From: Halotalea alkalilenta DSM 17697 | Lineage (GTDB): Bacteria; Pseudomonadota; Gammaproteobacteria; Pseudomonadales; Halomonadaceae | DNA length: 64,000 nt | Direction: 5' to 3' | Assembly (NCBI RefSeq): GCF_000621205.1 | Contig: NZ_KK211234.1 | Coordinates: forward strand, 46,163-110,162 | In this document: piece by piece, positions 47,855 through 61,685 of the stretch | Layout of the letters: every line of letters starts with the position of its first letter | Numbering within the stretch: the stretch's first letter is position 1 | The notes under the pieces: generated by a model | The model's database searches: none | The model's input: the letters and a program-made list of their open reading frames with translations, nothing else | What the model was told of the DNA's origin: nothing | Made by a program: the position numbers and the translations under genes

Positions 47855-49480
47855 TCAGCCGTTCGGCGAAGGCGGGACGAGGCGAAGCAGTCTGGCATCG
47901 ATACCGTCGGTAAGGACGTAGATCGAGCCGTCCGGCGCGACCTTGACGTCGCGCATCCGCTCCCCCATCTCGGCCAGTAGCAGTTGCTGGCCGACGATCC
48001 TCCCTCCGTCACGAAGCACACGGCGCAGCGTGCGCTCCTTGAGCGCGGGCACCAGCAGGTCGCCCTGCCAATCCGCGAACAGCGCGCCGTCGTATACCGC
48101 CAGGCCGGCCGGCGCGATCGACGGCGTCCATTCCAGCATCGCTTCCCGGTAGCCCGCCAGGTGGCGAAACGGCGACACGCGCCCGAAAGGATAATCGATG
48201 CCGCCGGTCACCACCGGCCAGCCATAGTTGCCTCCCGGCACGATGCGATTGATCTCATCGCCGCCGCGCGGGCCGTGCTCGGTGACCAACAGCTCGTCAG
48301 TCGCTGGATCGTAGGCAATGCCCTGGGCATTGCGGTGGCCGAGGCTGTAGATCTCGGGCGCAGCACCAGGCCGTCCATGGAACGGGTTGTCCGCCGGCGG
48401 CTGGCCCGCCCGGTCGATCCTGACCAGGGTACCGAGGTGGTTGTCGATGTTCTGCGCATCCTCCCGCCGCGAGCCGCCGTCCCCGAGCGTGAGGACGAGC
48501 GTGCCATCACCGAGGAAGGCGATGCGCCCCCCGTTGTTGCCGGCACGCGACTTCAGGGTGGAACTGAAAAGGACACGCACGTCCTCGATCCTGTCACCCA
48601 CCAGTTTCGCCCGTACAAGGCGGGTGCCATTCGCGCCTGGCCCACCGTAGCCCATGGTCAAGTAGATCAAGCCGCTCTGCTCGAACGCCGGATCGAGCGC
48701 GACCTCCATCAATCCGATGACGCCGCGCTGATGAAAGATGGGGGGCAGCCCGTCCAGCGCGACGGCAGACGACGAGCCATCGGCTGCGATGGCCAGCAGA
48801 CGCCCGGACATCTCGGTGACCAGCGCCCTCCCATCCGGAAGGAACGCGACCGACCAAGGCCGGTTCAGGCCCGTAGCGATGGTCTGGACCCGGTAGCCCC
48901 CGGGGTCGCCCGGGGCAGGCCTGTCACCCGCGCCCGGGGCCATGATGATGAACAGGATGGCTGGGACGAGCACGAGCGCCAGCCCCGTCCAGAGGCGCCG
49001 CCAATGCCCCCGCGTACCAGCGGCCCGCCTCGATTGCTGCGCCCTGGGCGAGGTCATCGCGGCATAAAGCAGACCGCCGACGATCCCCGTCAGAGACATT
49101 AACGTATGGCCGAGCAGGCTGCGCGTGGCAGCGATCGCGGGCATGGGGATCACCGAGCGCATCAGCCAGAACGCCAGCCACAATCCGCCAACCGCCACAA
49201 CGGCGAAGACCACCATGCGCCAAGCCGACGATGCGACCCTGGCCGCCTGATGCCCGACCAGGAGCGCGGGCAACAGCGCCGCCGCCGTGATCGCTGCCAT
49301 GACCGGGCCGAACCTGGCCAAGTCCTCCAGTGTGGTCAAGGCGCGAAGCGATACTGCGACCGGCGCGCCGAGCTCAACCAGCTGAGCGAGATTGATTTGG
49401 GTCTGGACGACGCTGGCAACCGCGGCCGTCGCTATGACAGCGACCAGAAAGGGGATGACGCGCTGGGAAATCTGCTTCAT
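47855..49480 (-). CDS. PQQ-type aldose (Gdh-B/YliI-like) dehydrogenase with N-terminal membrane domain
   Basis: A 541-residue fusion. The first 200 residues contain about five hydrophobic segments (about 8-25, 53-75, 89-107, 116-140, 165-185) and a basic linker. The rest is the six-bladed propeller of soluble aldose/glucose dehydrogenases: TGLNRPWSVAFLPDGRALVTEMSGRL, QRGVIGLMEVALDPAF, GNNGGRIAF, GDGGSRREDAQN, GHRNAQGIAYDP and EHGPRGGDEINR (the catalytic His is in the AQNIDNHLG or HRN region). The propeller would face the periplasm and pass electrons to quinone or cytochrome. AGGA precedes the ATG at 49480. No PQQ synthesis genes are in the window. Confidence 0.85.
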   Translation of the reverse strand: MKQISQRVIPFLVAVIATAAVASVVQTQINLAQLVELGAPVAVSLRALTTLEDLARFGPVMAAITAAALLPALLVGHQAARVASSAWRMVVFAVVAVGGLWLAFWLMRSVIPMPAIAATRSLLGHTLMSLTGIVGGLLYAAMTSPRAQQSRRAAGTRGHWRRLWTGLALVLVPAILFIIMAPGAGDRPAPGDPGGYRVQTIATGLNRPWSVAFLPDGRALVTEMSGRLLAIAADGSSSAVALDGLPPIFHQRGVIGLMEVALDPAFEQSGLIYLTMGYGGPGANGTRLVRAKLVGDRIEDVRVLFSSTLKSRAGNNGGRIAFLGDGTLVLTLGDGGSRREDAQNIDNHLGTLVRIDRAGQPPADNPFHGRPGAAPEIYSLGHRNAQGIAYDPATDELLVTEHGPRGGDEINRIVPGGNYGWPVVTGGIDYPFGRVSPFRHLAGYREAMLEWTPSIAPAGLAVYDGALFADWQGDLLVPALKERTLRRVLRDGGRIVGQQLLLAEMGERMRDVKVAPDGSIYVLTDGIDARLLRLVPPSPNG

Positions 49481-49641
49481 TTGAATTTTCCTGCTCGTGA
49501 TGTCAGGACAGATACAAAACAGCCACTGCGTGCGGAGACAGGACTGCTCTCCCAAAGCAACGATCAGCTTGCGAGCCAGCAGGGCAAAGGCTTGCCGGCC
49601 ATAGGACGCATGCCCCTTTGCGACGCTCCTTGCGACAAGCG

Positions 49642-50550
49642 TCAGGAGGCGCGGTTGTTCTCCGGATACTGCAGCGCTTCGACGACGACGGACAGGGCAC
49701 GAGAGGATTCGCGCCGGCTGGGATAATAGAGGTAATAGCCCGGGTACGGATCACACCAGTCGTCCAGCACCCGAATCAGGCGGCCAGCGGCGATGTCAGC
49801 CAACACCATGTCCTCGGGGATGAAGGCCAGGCCTTGGCCAGCCAGGGCCGCCCTGATGATGGATGAGCTATTGTTGAACACCCATTGACCCGCCACGCGA
49901 AGCTTGACCTCCTGCCCGTCCTTTTCGAAGTCCCATGGCAGCAATCCCCCATGGGTGGGAAGCCGGAGATTGATGCAGTTGTGCTGGGCCAGGTCATGAG
50001 GTGTCTCGGGCAGCGCCCGGTTGGAGAAGTAGCCGGGCGAGCCAACCACGGCAATGCGCAGGTCGGGACTGATGCGCACCGCGATCATGTCCTTGGCCAC
50101 CTGATTGCCAAGGCGCACACCCGCATCGTAGCGCTGGGACACGATGTCCGACATCGCGTAGTCGACGATGATCTCGACGTTGATGTCCGGATAATCCGGG
50201 ATGACCCGGGACAGTTTGGGCCACAGCACGCTGTTGGCGGCGTGCTCGGCCGATGTAATGCGAATGGTCCCGACGGGCTTGTCGCGCAGCTCCTTCACCG
50301 CGGCCAACTCGGCATCGATGTCTTCAAACCGCGGCGCCACGCTGTGGAACAGACGCTCCCCTGCCTCGGTGGGCGAGATGCTTCGCGTGGTACGGGTCAG
50401 CAACCGAACACCCAGCCGGGTCTCGAGGCGTCGAATGGCATGGCTCAGCGCCGAGGGGGAAACCCCCATCAGCGCAGCTGCACGAGTGAAGCTCCCTTCA
50501 CGCACGACATGGACGAAGGCGAGGACGTCGTTGAAGCTGGTTAAGGCCAT
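49642..50550 (-). CDS. LysR-family regulator, paralog 1
   Basis: A 302-residue regulator with the winged helix-turn-helix VREGSFTRAAALMGVSPSALSHAIRRLE (about 15-42) and [18 protein letters not shown], then an effector domain starting KPVGTIRITSAEHAA. It is closely related to the next LysR gene upstream (50663-51565), with the same wing and effector-domain strings, so the two are a tandem duplication. The ATG at 50550 gives the normal N-terminus; a long frame further upstream is rejected because it runs into the other gene's 3' end. It may control the reductase genes on the other side or the PQQ-type dehydrogenase downstream. Confidence 0.9.
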   Translation of the reverse strand: MALTSFNDVLAFVHVVREGSFTRAAALMGVSPSALSHAIRRLETRLGVRLLTRTTRSISPTEAGERLFHSVAPRFEDIDAELAAVKELRDKPVGTIRITSAEHAANSVLWPKLSRVIPDYPDINVEIIVDYAMSDIVSQRYDAGVRLGNQVAKDMIAVRISPDLRIAVVGSPGYFSNRALPETPHDLAQHNCINLRLPTHGGLLPWDFEKDGQEVKLRVAGQWVFNNSSSIIRAALAGQGLAFIPEDMVLADIAAGRLIRVLDDWCDPYPGYYLYYPSRRESSRALSVVVEALQYPENNRAS

Positions 50551-50662
50551 CGATGAGCCTGATCCATTCAGCTGTTTCCTTATGCTCGAGCCGGGGCCTG
50601 CGGATCCACTGCTTGACCCTGGCCATTTCAACCTGGCACCGAGTGGTGATGTTGCCGACGAC

Positions 50663-51565
50663 TCAGGTGTCCTGGACGGGATAGCGCAGTGCCTCGATGA
50701 GCACTGCCATCGCCCGGGACAACTGCCGCCGACTTGGATAATAGAGGTGATATCCGGTAAATGTCGGGCACCAATCCTGAAGGACCTGCTGGAGCCGGCC
50801 TTCGGCGAGATGAGGGCCTGCCATCTCCTCAGGCACGTAGGCAAGACCAAAGCCGGCCAGCGCCGCATGCAGGACTTGGCGCGTCCCATTGAAGGTCAGT
50901 TGCCCTTCGACTCTTACATTGACTGGATGCTTGTCCTTCTTGAACTCCCAGACGTAGAGATCCCCATGGCTCATCAAGCGTAGATTGAGGCACTCATGAT
51001 CGGCCAAGTCCTGCGGCTTCAGCGGTAGCGGGCGCTCGGCAAGGTAGTCAGGCGAACCGACGACCGCGACGCGCATGTCCGGGGCGATACGCACGGCGGT
51101 CATGTCCCGGGCCAGCTCGTCACCGAGGCGCACGCCGATATCGTATCGCTCGCTGACGATGTCAGCGAAGCGCGACTCCACGGTGACTTCGACTTTGATT
51201 TGCGGGTAGTCGGGCAACAGCTTGGCGAGTCTGGGCCAGAGTACCATCTCGGCGGCATGTTCCGTCGTCGTGATGCGGATGGTGCCAGCGGGTTTGTCTC
51301 GCAGCTCGCCCACCGCGGCCAGCTCCGCCTCGATCTCCTGAAAGCGGGGAGCGACGTTCAGCATTAATCGCTCACCCGCCTGCGTTGGAGAAACGCTGCG
51401 CGTGGTCCGGGTCAGCAGCCGGACGCCCATCTTGGCTTCGAGCGCGCGGATCGTATGGCTCAGCGCGGATTGAGAGACGCCGAGTTTCGCAGCCGCACGG
51501 GTGAAGCTTCGTTCTCGCGCCACGGCGATGAAGGCCAGCAGGTCGTTGTAGCTCTCTCTCGACAT
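50663..51565 (-). CDS. LysR-family regulator, paralog 2
   Basis: A 300-residue regulator with helix-turn-helix [29 protein letters not shown] and [18 protein letters not shown], then [27 protein letters not shown] lies upstream of the ATG at 51565. It is divergent from the first aldo/keto reductase gene across 257 bases, the classical position for a LysR activator of that gene. The ligand is unknown; carbonyl compounds would fit the neighbours. Confidence 0.9.
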   Translation of the reverse strand: MSRESYNDLLAFIAVARERSFTRAAAKLGVSQSALSHTIRALEAKMGVRLLTRTTRSVSPTQAGERLMLNVAPRFQEIEAELAAVGELRDKPAGTIRITTTEHAAEMVLWPRLAKLLPDYPQIKVEVTVESRFADIVSERYDIGVRLGDELARDMTAVRIAPDMRVAVVGSPDYLAERPLPLKPQDLADHECLNLRLMSHGDLYVWEFKKDKHPVNVRVEGQLTFNGTRQVLHAALAGFGLAYVPEEMAGPHLAEGRLQQVLQDWCPTFTGYHLYYPSRRQLSRAMAVLIEALRYPVQDT

Positions 51566-51741
51566 TGATGAGACCACCTCAAAAGTCTTTGCTGATTTTG
51601 CCATCTAGTCGCATCGGGAAGCGATCATTACATTGTTCATAAAGCAAAAGCCATCCGGCGACCGCACTAGCGAGGTCGCCAGCTTGGTTTACTCATCAGC
51701 ACCTTGGCTCGTTGCGGCGATGCATCGGACGACCGCCGTGA

Positions 51742-52812
<1,071 letters not shown>

Positions 52813-52868
52813 GTCGGGAGAGGTCGAATTTCCCGCATACGCCCGATGCGTCTCCAGAGGAGAAATGA

Positions 52869-53861
<993 letters not shown>

Positions 53862-53877
53862 ACCGGGAGACACCAGG

Positions 53878-54471
53878 ATGACCACAGATCATGATCCGGT
53901 CCGTCGGGCAATGATGACGGCGCTCGCTGTCGCTCCCCTCAGTGCTTTCGGGGAAACCTCCAACGCCGGTGGCGAAATGCGGCGAACGGGGTCACATATG
54001 CTGGTGGCGTATTTCTCCCGGTCAGGGAACACACGCGTCATCGCCGGCCTGATCCATCGCTCGCTCGGCACCGATCTGTTCGAGATACGGCCCGCCTCGG
54101 CGTATCCCGACGACTATCTGGCCACGGTCGAGCAGGCCCGGCAGGAGCGGGACAGCGGCTATGAGCCAGCGCTGGCGGCCAGCGTCTCCGACATGGAGCG
54201 CTACGACACCTTGTTCCTGGGCTTTCCCATTTGGGGAGGTACCGCGCCGCCGATCATCCGCGCCTTTCTCTCCGCGCACGACCTCGCCGGCAAGACCCTG
54301 ATTCCTTTCGTCACCCATGGCGGCTATGGACTCGGCGACAGCCAATCCGTCCTCGCCAGCCACGCGCCCGAAGCACGTTTGCGCCAAGGCTTCGTCATGG
54401 AAGCCGACCAGGAGCGGCGTACCATGAACCGCGTGAACGATTGGCTCGAGGGGGTCGAGATCAAGCAATAG
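53878..54471 (+). CDS. Flavodoxin-family protein with possible Tat-type leader
   Basis: A 197-residue FMN-binding protein. The phosphate loop FSRSGNTR (46-53) and the LGFPIWGGTAPP and FVTHGGYGLGDS strings are typical of the flavodoxin_4 group of quinone or nitro reductase-like flavodoxins. The first 40 residues (VRRAMMTALAVAPLSAFGET) look like a short twin-arginine or Sec leader; an internal ATG at 53998 would give a plain cytoplasmic protein. GGGAG precedes the first ATG. It lies in the aldo/keto reductase run and may act as an electron carrier or FMN-linked reductase. Confidence 0.8.
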   Translation: MTTDHDPVRRAMMTALAVAPLSAFGETSNAGGEMRRTGSHMLVAYFSRSGNTRVIAGLIHRSLGTDLFEIRPASAYPDDYLATVEQARQERDSGYEPALAASVSDMERYDTLFLGFPIWGGTAPPIIRAFLSAHDLAGKTLIPFVTHGGYGLGDSQSVLASHAPEARLRQGFVMEADQERRTMNRVNDWLEGVEIKQ

Positions 54472-54555
54472 GCCCCGGGGGGTGCTGACGACGCGCAGCC
54501 GGGTCGGCGCCTTCCCCATCCACCTTCGACACTGCACTAAAGAGGACAGGCTCGC

Positions 54556-55293
54556 ATGGAAAACATCGCCAACAAGATCGTCGTCATCACCGGCGCCAGC
54601 TCGGGCCTCGGCGCTGAGACCGCCCGCCATCTGGTCGAGGCCGGCGCCAAGGTCGCGCTCGGCGCGCGTCGCCTGGACCGGCTCGAAGCGCTGGCCGAGG
54701 AACTGGGCAGCGACAACGCCACCGTCTTCAAGGTGGACGTGAGCGAGCGCGAGCAGGTCCAGGCCTTCGTCGACCATGCGGTGGCGACCTTCGGCCGGAT
54801 CGACGTGATGATCAACAACGCCGGCGTGATGCCGCTCGCACCGCTGGAGCTTTTGAACTTCGACGACTGGAACCAGTGCATCGACGTCAACGTCAAGGGC
54901 GTGCTCTGGGGCATCGCTGCGGCACTGCCGCACTTCAAGGCGCAGAAGTCCGGCCAGTTCATCAATGTCTCTTCGGTGGCCGGCCATCGGATCAGCCCCG
55001 GAGGCGCGGTCTATTCGGCCTCGAAGTACGCGGTGCGGGCCATCTCCGAGGCGCTGCGCCAGGAGGTCAAACCCTACAACGTGCGCACCACCGTGCTTTC
55101 GCCGGGCGCCGTGGACACCGAGCTGCCCGGTTCGGTCAAGGCCGAAGGGGTCGCCGAGGGCGTGGCCCAGTTCTACGCCGCCACCGCCATCCCGGCATCG
55201 AGCTTCGCGCGCTGCGCGCTGTTCGCCATCGCCCAGCCGGAAGACGTGGACATCAACGAAATCCTGTTCCGCCCCACCAAGCAGGATCTTTGA
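54556..55293 (+). CDS. Short-chain dehydrogenase/reductase (YdfG-like)
   Basis: A 245-residue classical SDR with [15 protein letters not shown] (14-28), [20 protein letters not shown] and the YxxxK pair in VYSASKYAV. The C-terminal [38 protein letters not shown] is usual for the group that reduces serine-type and small 3-hydroxy/keto compounds. It lies 20 bases before the next SDR gene; the two are probably co-transcribed with the aldo/keto reductases. Confidence 0.9.
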   Translation: MENIANKIVVITGASSGLGAETARHLVEAGAKVALGARRLDRLEALAEELGSDNATVFKVDVSEREQVQAFVDHAVATFGRIDVMINNAGVMPLAPLELLNFDDWNQCIDVNVKGVLWGIAAALPHFKAQKSGQFINVSSVAGHRISPGGAVYSASKYAVRAISEALRQEVKPYNVRTTVLSPGAVDTELPGSVKAEGVAEGVAQFYAATAIPASSFARCALFAIAQPEDVDINEILFRPTKQDL

Positions 55294-55313
55294 ACACTGC
55301 GGGAGGAAAGCAA

Positions 55314-56177
55314 ATGAGCACATGGCTGATCACCGGCTGTTCGACGGGCCTGGGCCGCCACCTTGCACAGGCGGTATTGCAGGCGGGCTTCAACGCGGTC
55401 GTCACCGCCCGTAATCCGCGCTCGGTCCAGGACATCGTAGCGGCCTATCCGGACACTGCCCTGGCGGCTGCGCTGGATGTTGCCGACCAGGATGCGGTCG
55501 AACGCACGGTCAAGCTGGCCGAGGAGCGCTTCGGCGGCATCGACGTACTGGTCAACAATGCAGGCCACGGCTATCGCGCGGCGGTCGAGGAAGGTGAAGA
55601 GGCGCAGGTCGCCGAGCTCTTCGGTGCCAACTTCTTCGGCGCCGTCGCGATGATCAAGGCGGTGCTTCCGGCAATGCGCGCGCGGCGCAGCGGCACCATC
55701 GTCAACGTCACCTCGATCGCCGCGCGTCTCGCCGCGCCCGGCTCCGGCTACTATTCGGCGACCAAGTTCGCGCTGGAAGGGCTGTCCGATGCGCTGCGCA
55801 AGGAAGTCGGCCCGCTCGGGATCGGCGTGCTGATCGTCGAGCCGGGCGCGTTCCGCACCGATTTCGCCGGGCGTTCGCTGCACGGCTCGGCGACGGAGAT
55901 CGCCGACTACGCCGCAACCGCCGGGCTGCGCCGCAAGGAGAACGACAAGACCAGCGGCACCGAGCCCGGCGATCCGGCGCGAGCGGCACGCGTGCTCGTC
56001 GAGGTGATCGAAGGCGGGACGCTGCCGGTGCGGCTGCTGCTCGGCAGCGACGCGGTCCAGATCGTCACCGCCGAGATCAAGGCCCAACTCGATGAGATCG
56101 AGGAGTGGACCGGCGTGAGCGCACGCACCGACTTCCCCGACGCCGGGCAAGGCCAGGCGCCCGCAGGCTACCAGTGA
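55314..56177 (+). CDS. Short-chain dehydrogenase/reductase
   Basis: A 287-residue SDR with TGCSTGLGRHLAQA (8-21), NNAGHGY, NVTSIAARLAAPGSGYYSATKFAL (catalytic Ser, Tyr and Lys) and EPGAFRTDFAGRSL. It is closely related to the SDR at 46975-47811, 8 kb away, which shares the GCSTGLGR and EPGAFRTD strings. GGAGGAAAG lies before the ATG at 55314. Part of the plus-strand redox run. Confidence 0.9.
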   Translation: MSTWLITGCSTGLGRHLAQAVLQAGFNAVVTARNPRSVQDIVAAYPDTALAAALDVADQDAVERTVKLAEERFGGIDVLVNNAGHGYRAAVEEGEEAQVAELFGANFFGAVAMIKAVLPAMRARRSGTIVNVTSIAARLAAPGSGYYSATKFALEGLSDALRKEVGPLGIGVLIVEPGAFRTDFAGRSLHGSATEIADYAATAGLRRKENDKTSGTEPGDPARAARVLVEVIEGGTLPVRLLLGSDAVQIVTAEIKAQLDEIEEWTGVSARTDFPDAGQGQAPAGYQ

Positions 56178-56269
56178 GCGGGCCCGAACCTGCCGCTGGC
56201 CGGTTTCACCCGCTGCGCGAACGCGACGCGGTGGAAACGCCGGTCGAAACACAACCCACACTCTTGTAA

Positions 56270-57271
<1,002 letters not shown>

Positions 57272-57376
57272 GATCGAGGGGAGCTTTCGCCGGTTCGGCT
57301 CGCCGAACCGGCCTCGCAGCAAGGCAGTACCCGGCCAACCTTCTCGGAAACCAACCCACTCGGAAAGGAGGAGCAG

Positions 57377-58057
57377 ATGAGTTCGTGTGTTCGGTCATTC
57401 CAGGACGTCGTGCGATCCCGGCATTCGGTCCGCGGATTCCTACCCTCTCCGATCCCTCGCAACGAGTTGGAAGAGTTGTTCCAGGAGGCGCAGTACGCGC
57501 CCTCGAACTGCAACACCCAGCCCTGGAACGTCCATGTCGTCGGCGCAGACAAGCTCAAGCGGCTGAGCGATGCCCTCGTCGAGGCGCTCGCGCAAGAGCA
57601 CTACAGCCCCGACTTCAGCTTCGACACCCATGACTACCCGCCTCCCTACAAGCAACGTGCCGCGGACCAGGGGGGCAGGTACTACCAAGCGCTGGGTGTG
57701 GCCCGCGGCGATAGCCTGAGCCGGGCGGAGGTGGTAGCGCGCAACGTCAGGTTCTTCGGCGCCCCGCACGTGGCCTTCCTGTTCATGCCCGCGGTCGGCG
57801 ACAACGTCCGCGTGGCGGCCGACGTCGGCATGTACGCGCAGACCTTGCTGCTCGCCCTGGCCGCGCGCGGCTATGCCGGCGTCCCGCAGACCATCCTCGG
57901 CTCCTTCGCCGAGACCGTGCGCCACGCGCTTGGCGTATCGGATGATTTGAAGCTGCTGTTCGGCATATCCTTCGGCGTGCCCGACGACTCCCATGCCTCC
58001 TCCGGCTATCGCGAGGGCCGCATCGCTGTGGAGGAAAGCGTCGTGTGGCACGAATGA
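57377..58057 (+). CDS. Nitroreductase-family FMN protein
   Basis: A 226-residue FMN-dependent reductase of the nitroreductase fold. RSRHSVRGFLPSPIP (13-27) and APSNCNTQPWNVHVV (41-55) bind FMN; the C-terminal half has VAADVGMYAQTLLLALAARGYAGVPQT and GISFGVPD. Such enzymes reduce nitro compounds, quinones or enones with NAD(P)H. A strong AAAGGAGG lies before the ATG. It sits between aldo/keto reductase copies 3 and 4. Confidence 0.9.
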   Translation: MSSCVRSFQDVVRSRHSVRGFLPSPIPRNELEELFQEAQYAPSNCNTQPWNVHVVGADKLKRLSDALVEALAQEHYSPDFSFDTHDYPPPYKQRAADQGGRYYQALGVARGDSLSRAEVVARNVRFFGAPHVAFLFMPAVGDNVRVAADVGMYAQTLLLALAARGYAGVPQTILGSFAETVRHALGVSDDLKLLFGISFGVPDDSHASSGYREGRIAVEESVVWHE

Positions 58058-58073
58058 TCCAGGCCACGGGTGA

Positions 58074-59348
<1,275 letters not shown>

Positions 59349-59513
59349 GCGAGAGGATGGCGTGGTGTCGGGCGGGCGCCGAAACAGGCAACGTCGATCG
59401 CGATCGACGATCATCGCCAACGTGAAAGCATCTGTCCGCGCCACCCATCCACGCATGACCGAGGCGACGACGCCATGTCGCTGGGAAGGTCCTATTCCAT
59501 GAAGGAAAACGCA

Positions 59514-59984
59514 ATGAAACCGCTTGCTGCCATCAGCCTCGCAATGACTCTTTTTTCTTCAACGTCATCTGCCCAAGAAGCCCCCATGATCGAGATCAAC
59601 CGCGTCGGCTCACAGCCTTCCGCCGCTGGCCCGGAAAGCAACTTCACCGGCTCGGTCCGCGTCGACTCTCTGTTCCGGGGCACCGAGCCCGCTCGCGTCG
59701 GCGGCGGCACCGTCACTTTCGAGCCCGGCGCACGCACCGCCTGGCACACCCATCCGCTGGGACAGACCCTGATCGTGACCGCCGGCGTCGGCTTGGTGGG
59801 GCAGTGGGATGGCCCGATCCAGGAGATGCGCCCAGGCGACATCGTCTGGATCCCACCGGGCGTCAAGCACTGGCACGGCGCCAGTCCCAGCGTGGGCATG
59901 AGCCACATCGCGATCGCCGAGTCGCTGGATGGCAAATCGGTGGAATGGATGGAAAAGGTCACCGACGAGCACTACCTGGATTGA
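59514..59984 (+). CDS. Exported cupin-domain protein
   Basis: A 156-residue protein with a signal peptide ([21 protein letters not shown]) and one cupin domain. Cupin motif 1 is [22 protein letters not shown], with metal-binding His pair and Gln, and motif 2 is [17 protein letters not shown]. It resembles the exported cupins often found beside carboxymuconolactone decarboxylase and aldo/keto reductase genes. The ATG at 59514 follows AAGGAA; one five codons upstream is also possible. A metal-dependent role in lactone or ketone chemistry is likely but unproven. Confidence 0.85.
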   Translation: MKPLAAISLAMTLFSSTSSAQEAPMIEINRVGSQPSAAGPESNFTGSVRVDSLFRGTEPARVGGGTVTFEPGARTAWHTHPLGQTLIVTAGVGLVGQWDGPIQEMRPGDIVWIPPGVKHWHGASPSVGMSHIAIAESLDGKSVEWMEKVTDEHYLD

Positions 59985-60377
59985 CTGCTTTTCCTGCAAT
60001 GAATGCTCTCGTAGCAGCACTTGCTCCCACGTCGTCACCGGCCCTGTCCCGATAGCATCCGCCAGCGGCGCGCAGTGATTCGATGCACGGCGCCGCAGGC
60101 CGGGCGGGAGCCACGCCGCTGGGGATACAGCCGAGGTCAGCAGGCCCAGCGGCCCGTTTACGGATGCAAGGATCGTTGGCGAGACGCTTGCCCCCTTTCC
60201 GCCATCCCATACGGATCGAATGAGGCTCGGCTGCGCCTTATAAAGTCATACTAATTACCGATACCCTCGGTTGGGAAACCCGCTTAGGTTAGCGCTAACC
60301 AAACGTCAATTGGCGCGCATCCTGGCGGATTCTTCGCTGTGCGCGGCTCTGACCCACTGCCGCCGAGGGTCCCGATC
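59985..60377. other. 393-base spacer upstream of the alpha-galactoside operon
   Basis: Contains the palindromic operator at 60287-60300 and AT-rich promoter-like sequence from 60239 to 60275. No protein-like frame and no RNA gene was recognised in the first 240 bases. Confidence 0.5.
60287..60300. promoter_or_regulatory. Palindromic LacI/GalR-type operator GGTTAGCGCTAACC
   Basis: A perfect 14-bp palindrome with the central CG typical of LacI-family operators, 78 bases before the permease start. A RafR-like repressor encoded elsewhere would be its partner; no LacI-family gene lies in the window. Confidence 0.65.
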
Positions 60378-61648
60378 ATGCTGGAGATAACGTCACCACA
60401 GCGTTTCAGTCTGCGCTACCTGAAGTACGGCTCGCTGTTTTTCCTCTACTACTTCATCGTCGGCGGTACGGTGCCATTCCTGGCGATATGGTTCCAAGAC
60501 GTGGTCAGCCTCGATGCAGGGCAGATCGGACTGATGTTCGGGGCCAAGGCGATCGCCGCGATGCTGTTCCAGCCGCTGTTCGGGGTGATCACCGACCGCC
60601 TCGACAACCGCAAGCATCTGCTCTGGTGCCTGATTCTCATGCTGGTGCTGTTCGCCCCGTTCATGAGCTTCGTCTACGCCCCGCTGCTCGAGCAGAGCGT
60701 CCTGTTCGGTGCGTTGGTGGGAGGCGTCTACCTCGGGATCATTTTCGCCGCTGGCGCCGGTACCCTCGAGACCTGGATCGAGAAGGCCTGCCGCGCGAGC
60801 GGGCTGGTCTATGGGCGGGTTAGGATGTTCGGCGCGGTGGGCTTCGGTAGCTCGGCGGCGATTTCCGGCATGCTGATCAGCGGCAACCCACAGTCGATCT
60901 TCTGGCTCGGCTCCGCCTGCGCCTTGGTCATGGCGGTGCTGATGCTCAGGGTCAATCCCGATTCGGCGGTGGATCGTCCAGCGGAGCGCGCGGACAAAGC
61001 CTCGCCGGTCTCCTATGCCACCATCCGCGCCCTGTTCGCCGATCGCCGCTTCTGGGCCCTGGTGCTCTACGTGCTCGGCGTCGCCTGCCTCTACGACGTA
61101 TTCGACCAGCAGTTCGTCAACTACTTCCGCAGCTTCTTCGACGACCCGCAGCGCGGTAGCCAGGCGTTCGGCTTCGTCACCACGCTGACCGAGTTCTCGG
61201 TGGCAGCGTCGATGTTCTTCATTCCGCTACTGCTCAATCGGATCGGCGGCAAGAACGCATTGCTGCTCGCAGGCGTAGTGATGACGGTCCGTATCCTCGG
61301 CTCCTCACAGGCGACTTCGATCGAAGCGCTGATCGTGCTCAAGCTGCTCCATGCCATCGAGGTACCGCTGATATTCGTCGGCATGTTCAAGTACATCGAA
61401 GACGTCTTCGACACTCGGCTTTCGGCGACGATCTACATGGTCGCGTTCATCTTCACCCGTGGCGTCGGGGTGACATTGCTCTCCCGCTGGTTGGGCTGCT
61501 CTATGAGCGCTACGGTTTCCAGACCACTTACCTGGCACTGGGACTGATGGCGCTGATCTTCACCGTGGTCGCGGCATTCATCCTCGACGCCGGGCGCCAC
61601 CAGAACCTGCATCGCCGGCGTAACCGGGCGCCGGCGACCCTACGTTGA
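60378..61648 (+). pseudogene. LacY/RafB-type oligosaccharide:H+ symporter, frameshifted near the C-terminus
   Basis: A proton-linked galactoside permease homologous to LacY along its length. Residues essential in LacY are present: Glu126 (LETWIEK), Arg144 (YGRVRMFG), Asp240 (YDVFDQQF), Glu269 (VTTLTEF), Arg302 (VRILGSSQATS), Lys319/His322/Glu325 (LKLLHAIEVP). The first frame stops at 61547 after an unrelated tail. From about 61485 another frame continues PLVGLLYERYGFQTTYLALG, matching LacY helix 12, to a stop at 61648. One missing C in the run TCTCCCGC would explain the shift; it is either a real mutation or a base-call error. The ATG at 60378 follows GAGG. The gene is 37 bases before the alpha-galactosidase. 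Confidence 0.88.
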
Positions 61649-61685
61649 ACGCCTCCACTCACCCACACCTTTACAGGAGACACCA

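Noticed and set aside
61470..61500. Programmed ribosomal frameshift in the LacY-like gene.
   Set aside because: No slippery heptamer or downstream pseudoknot is visible; a lost C in a short C-run is simpler.
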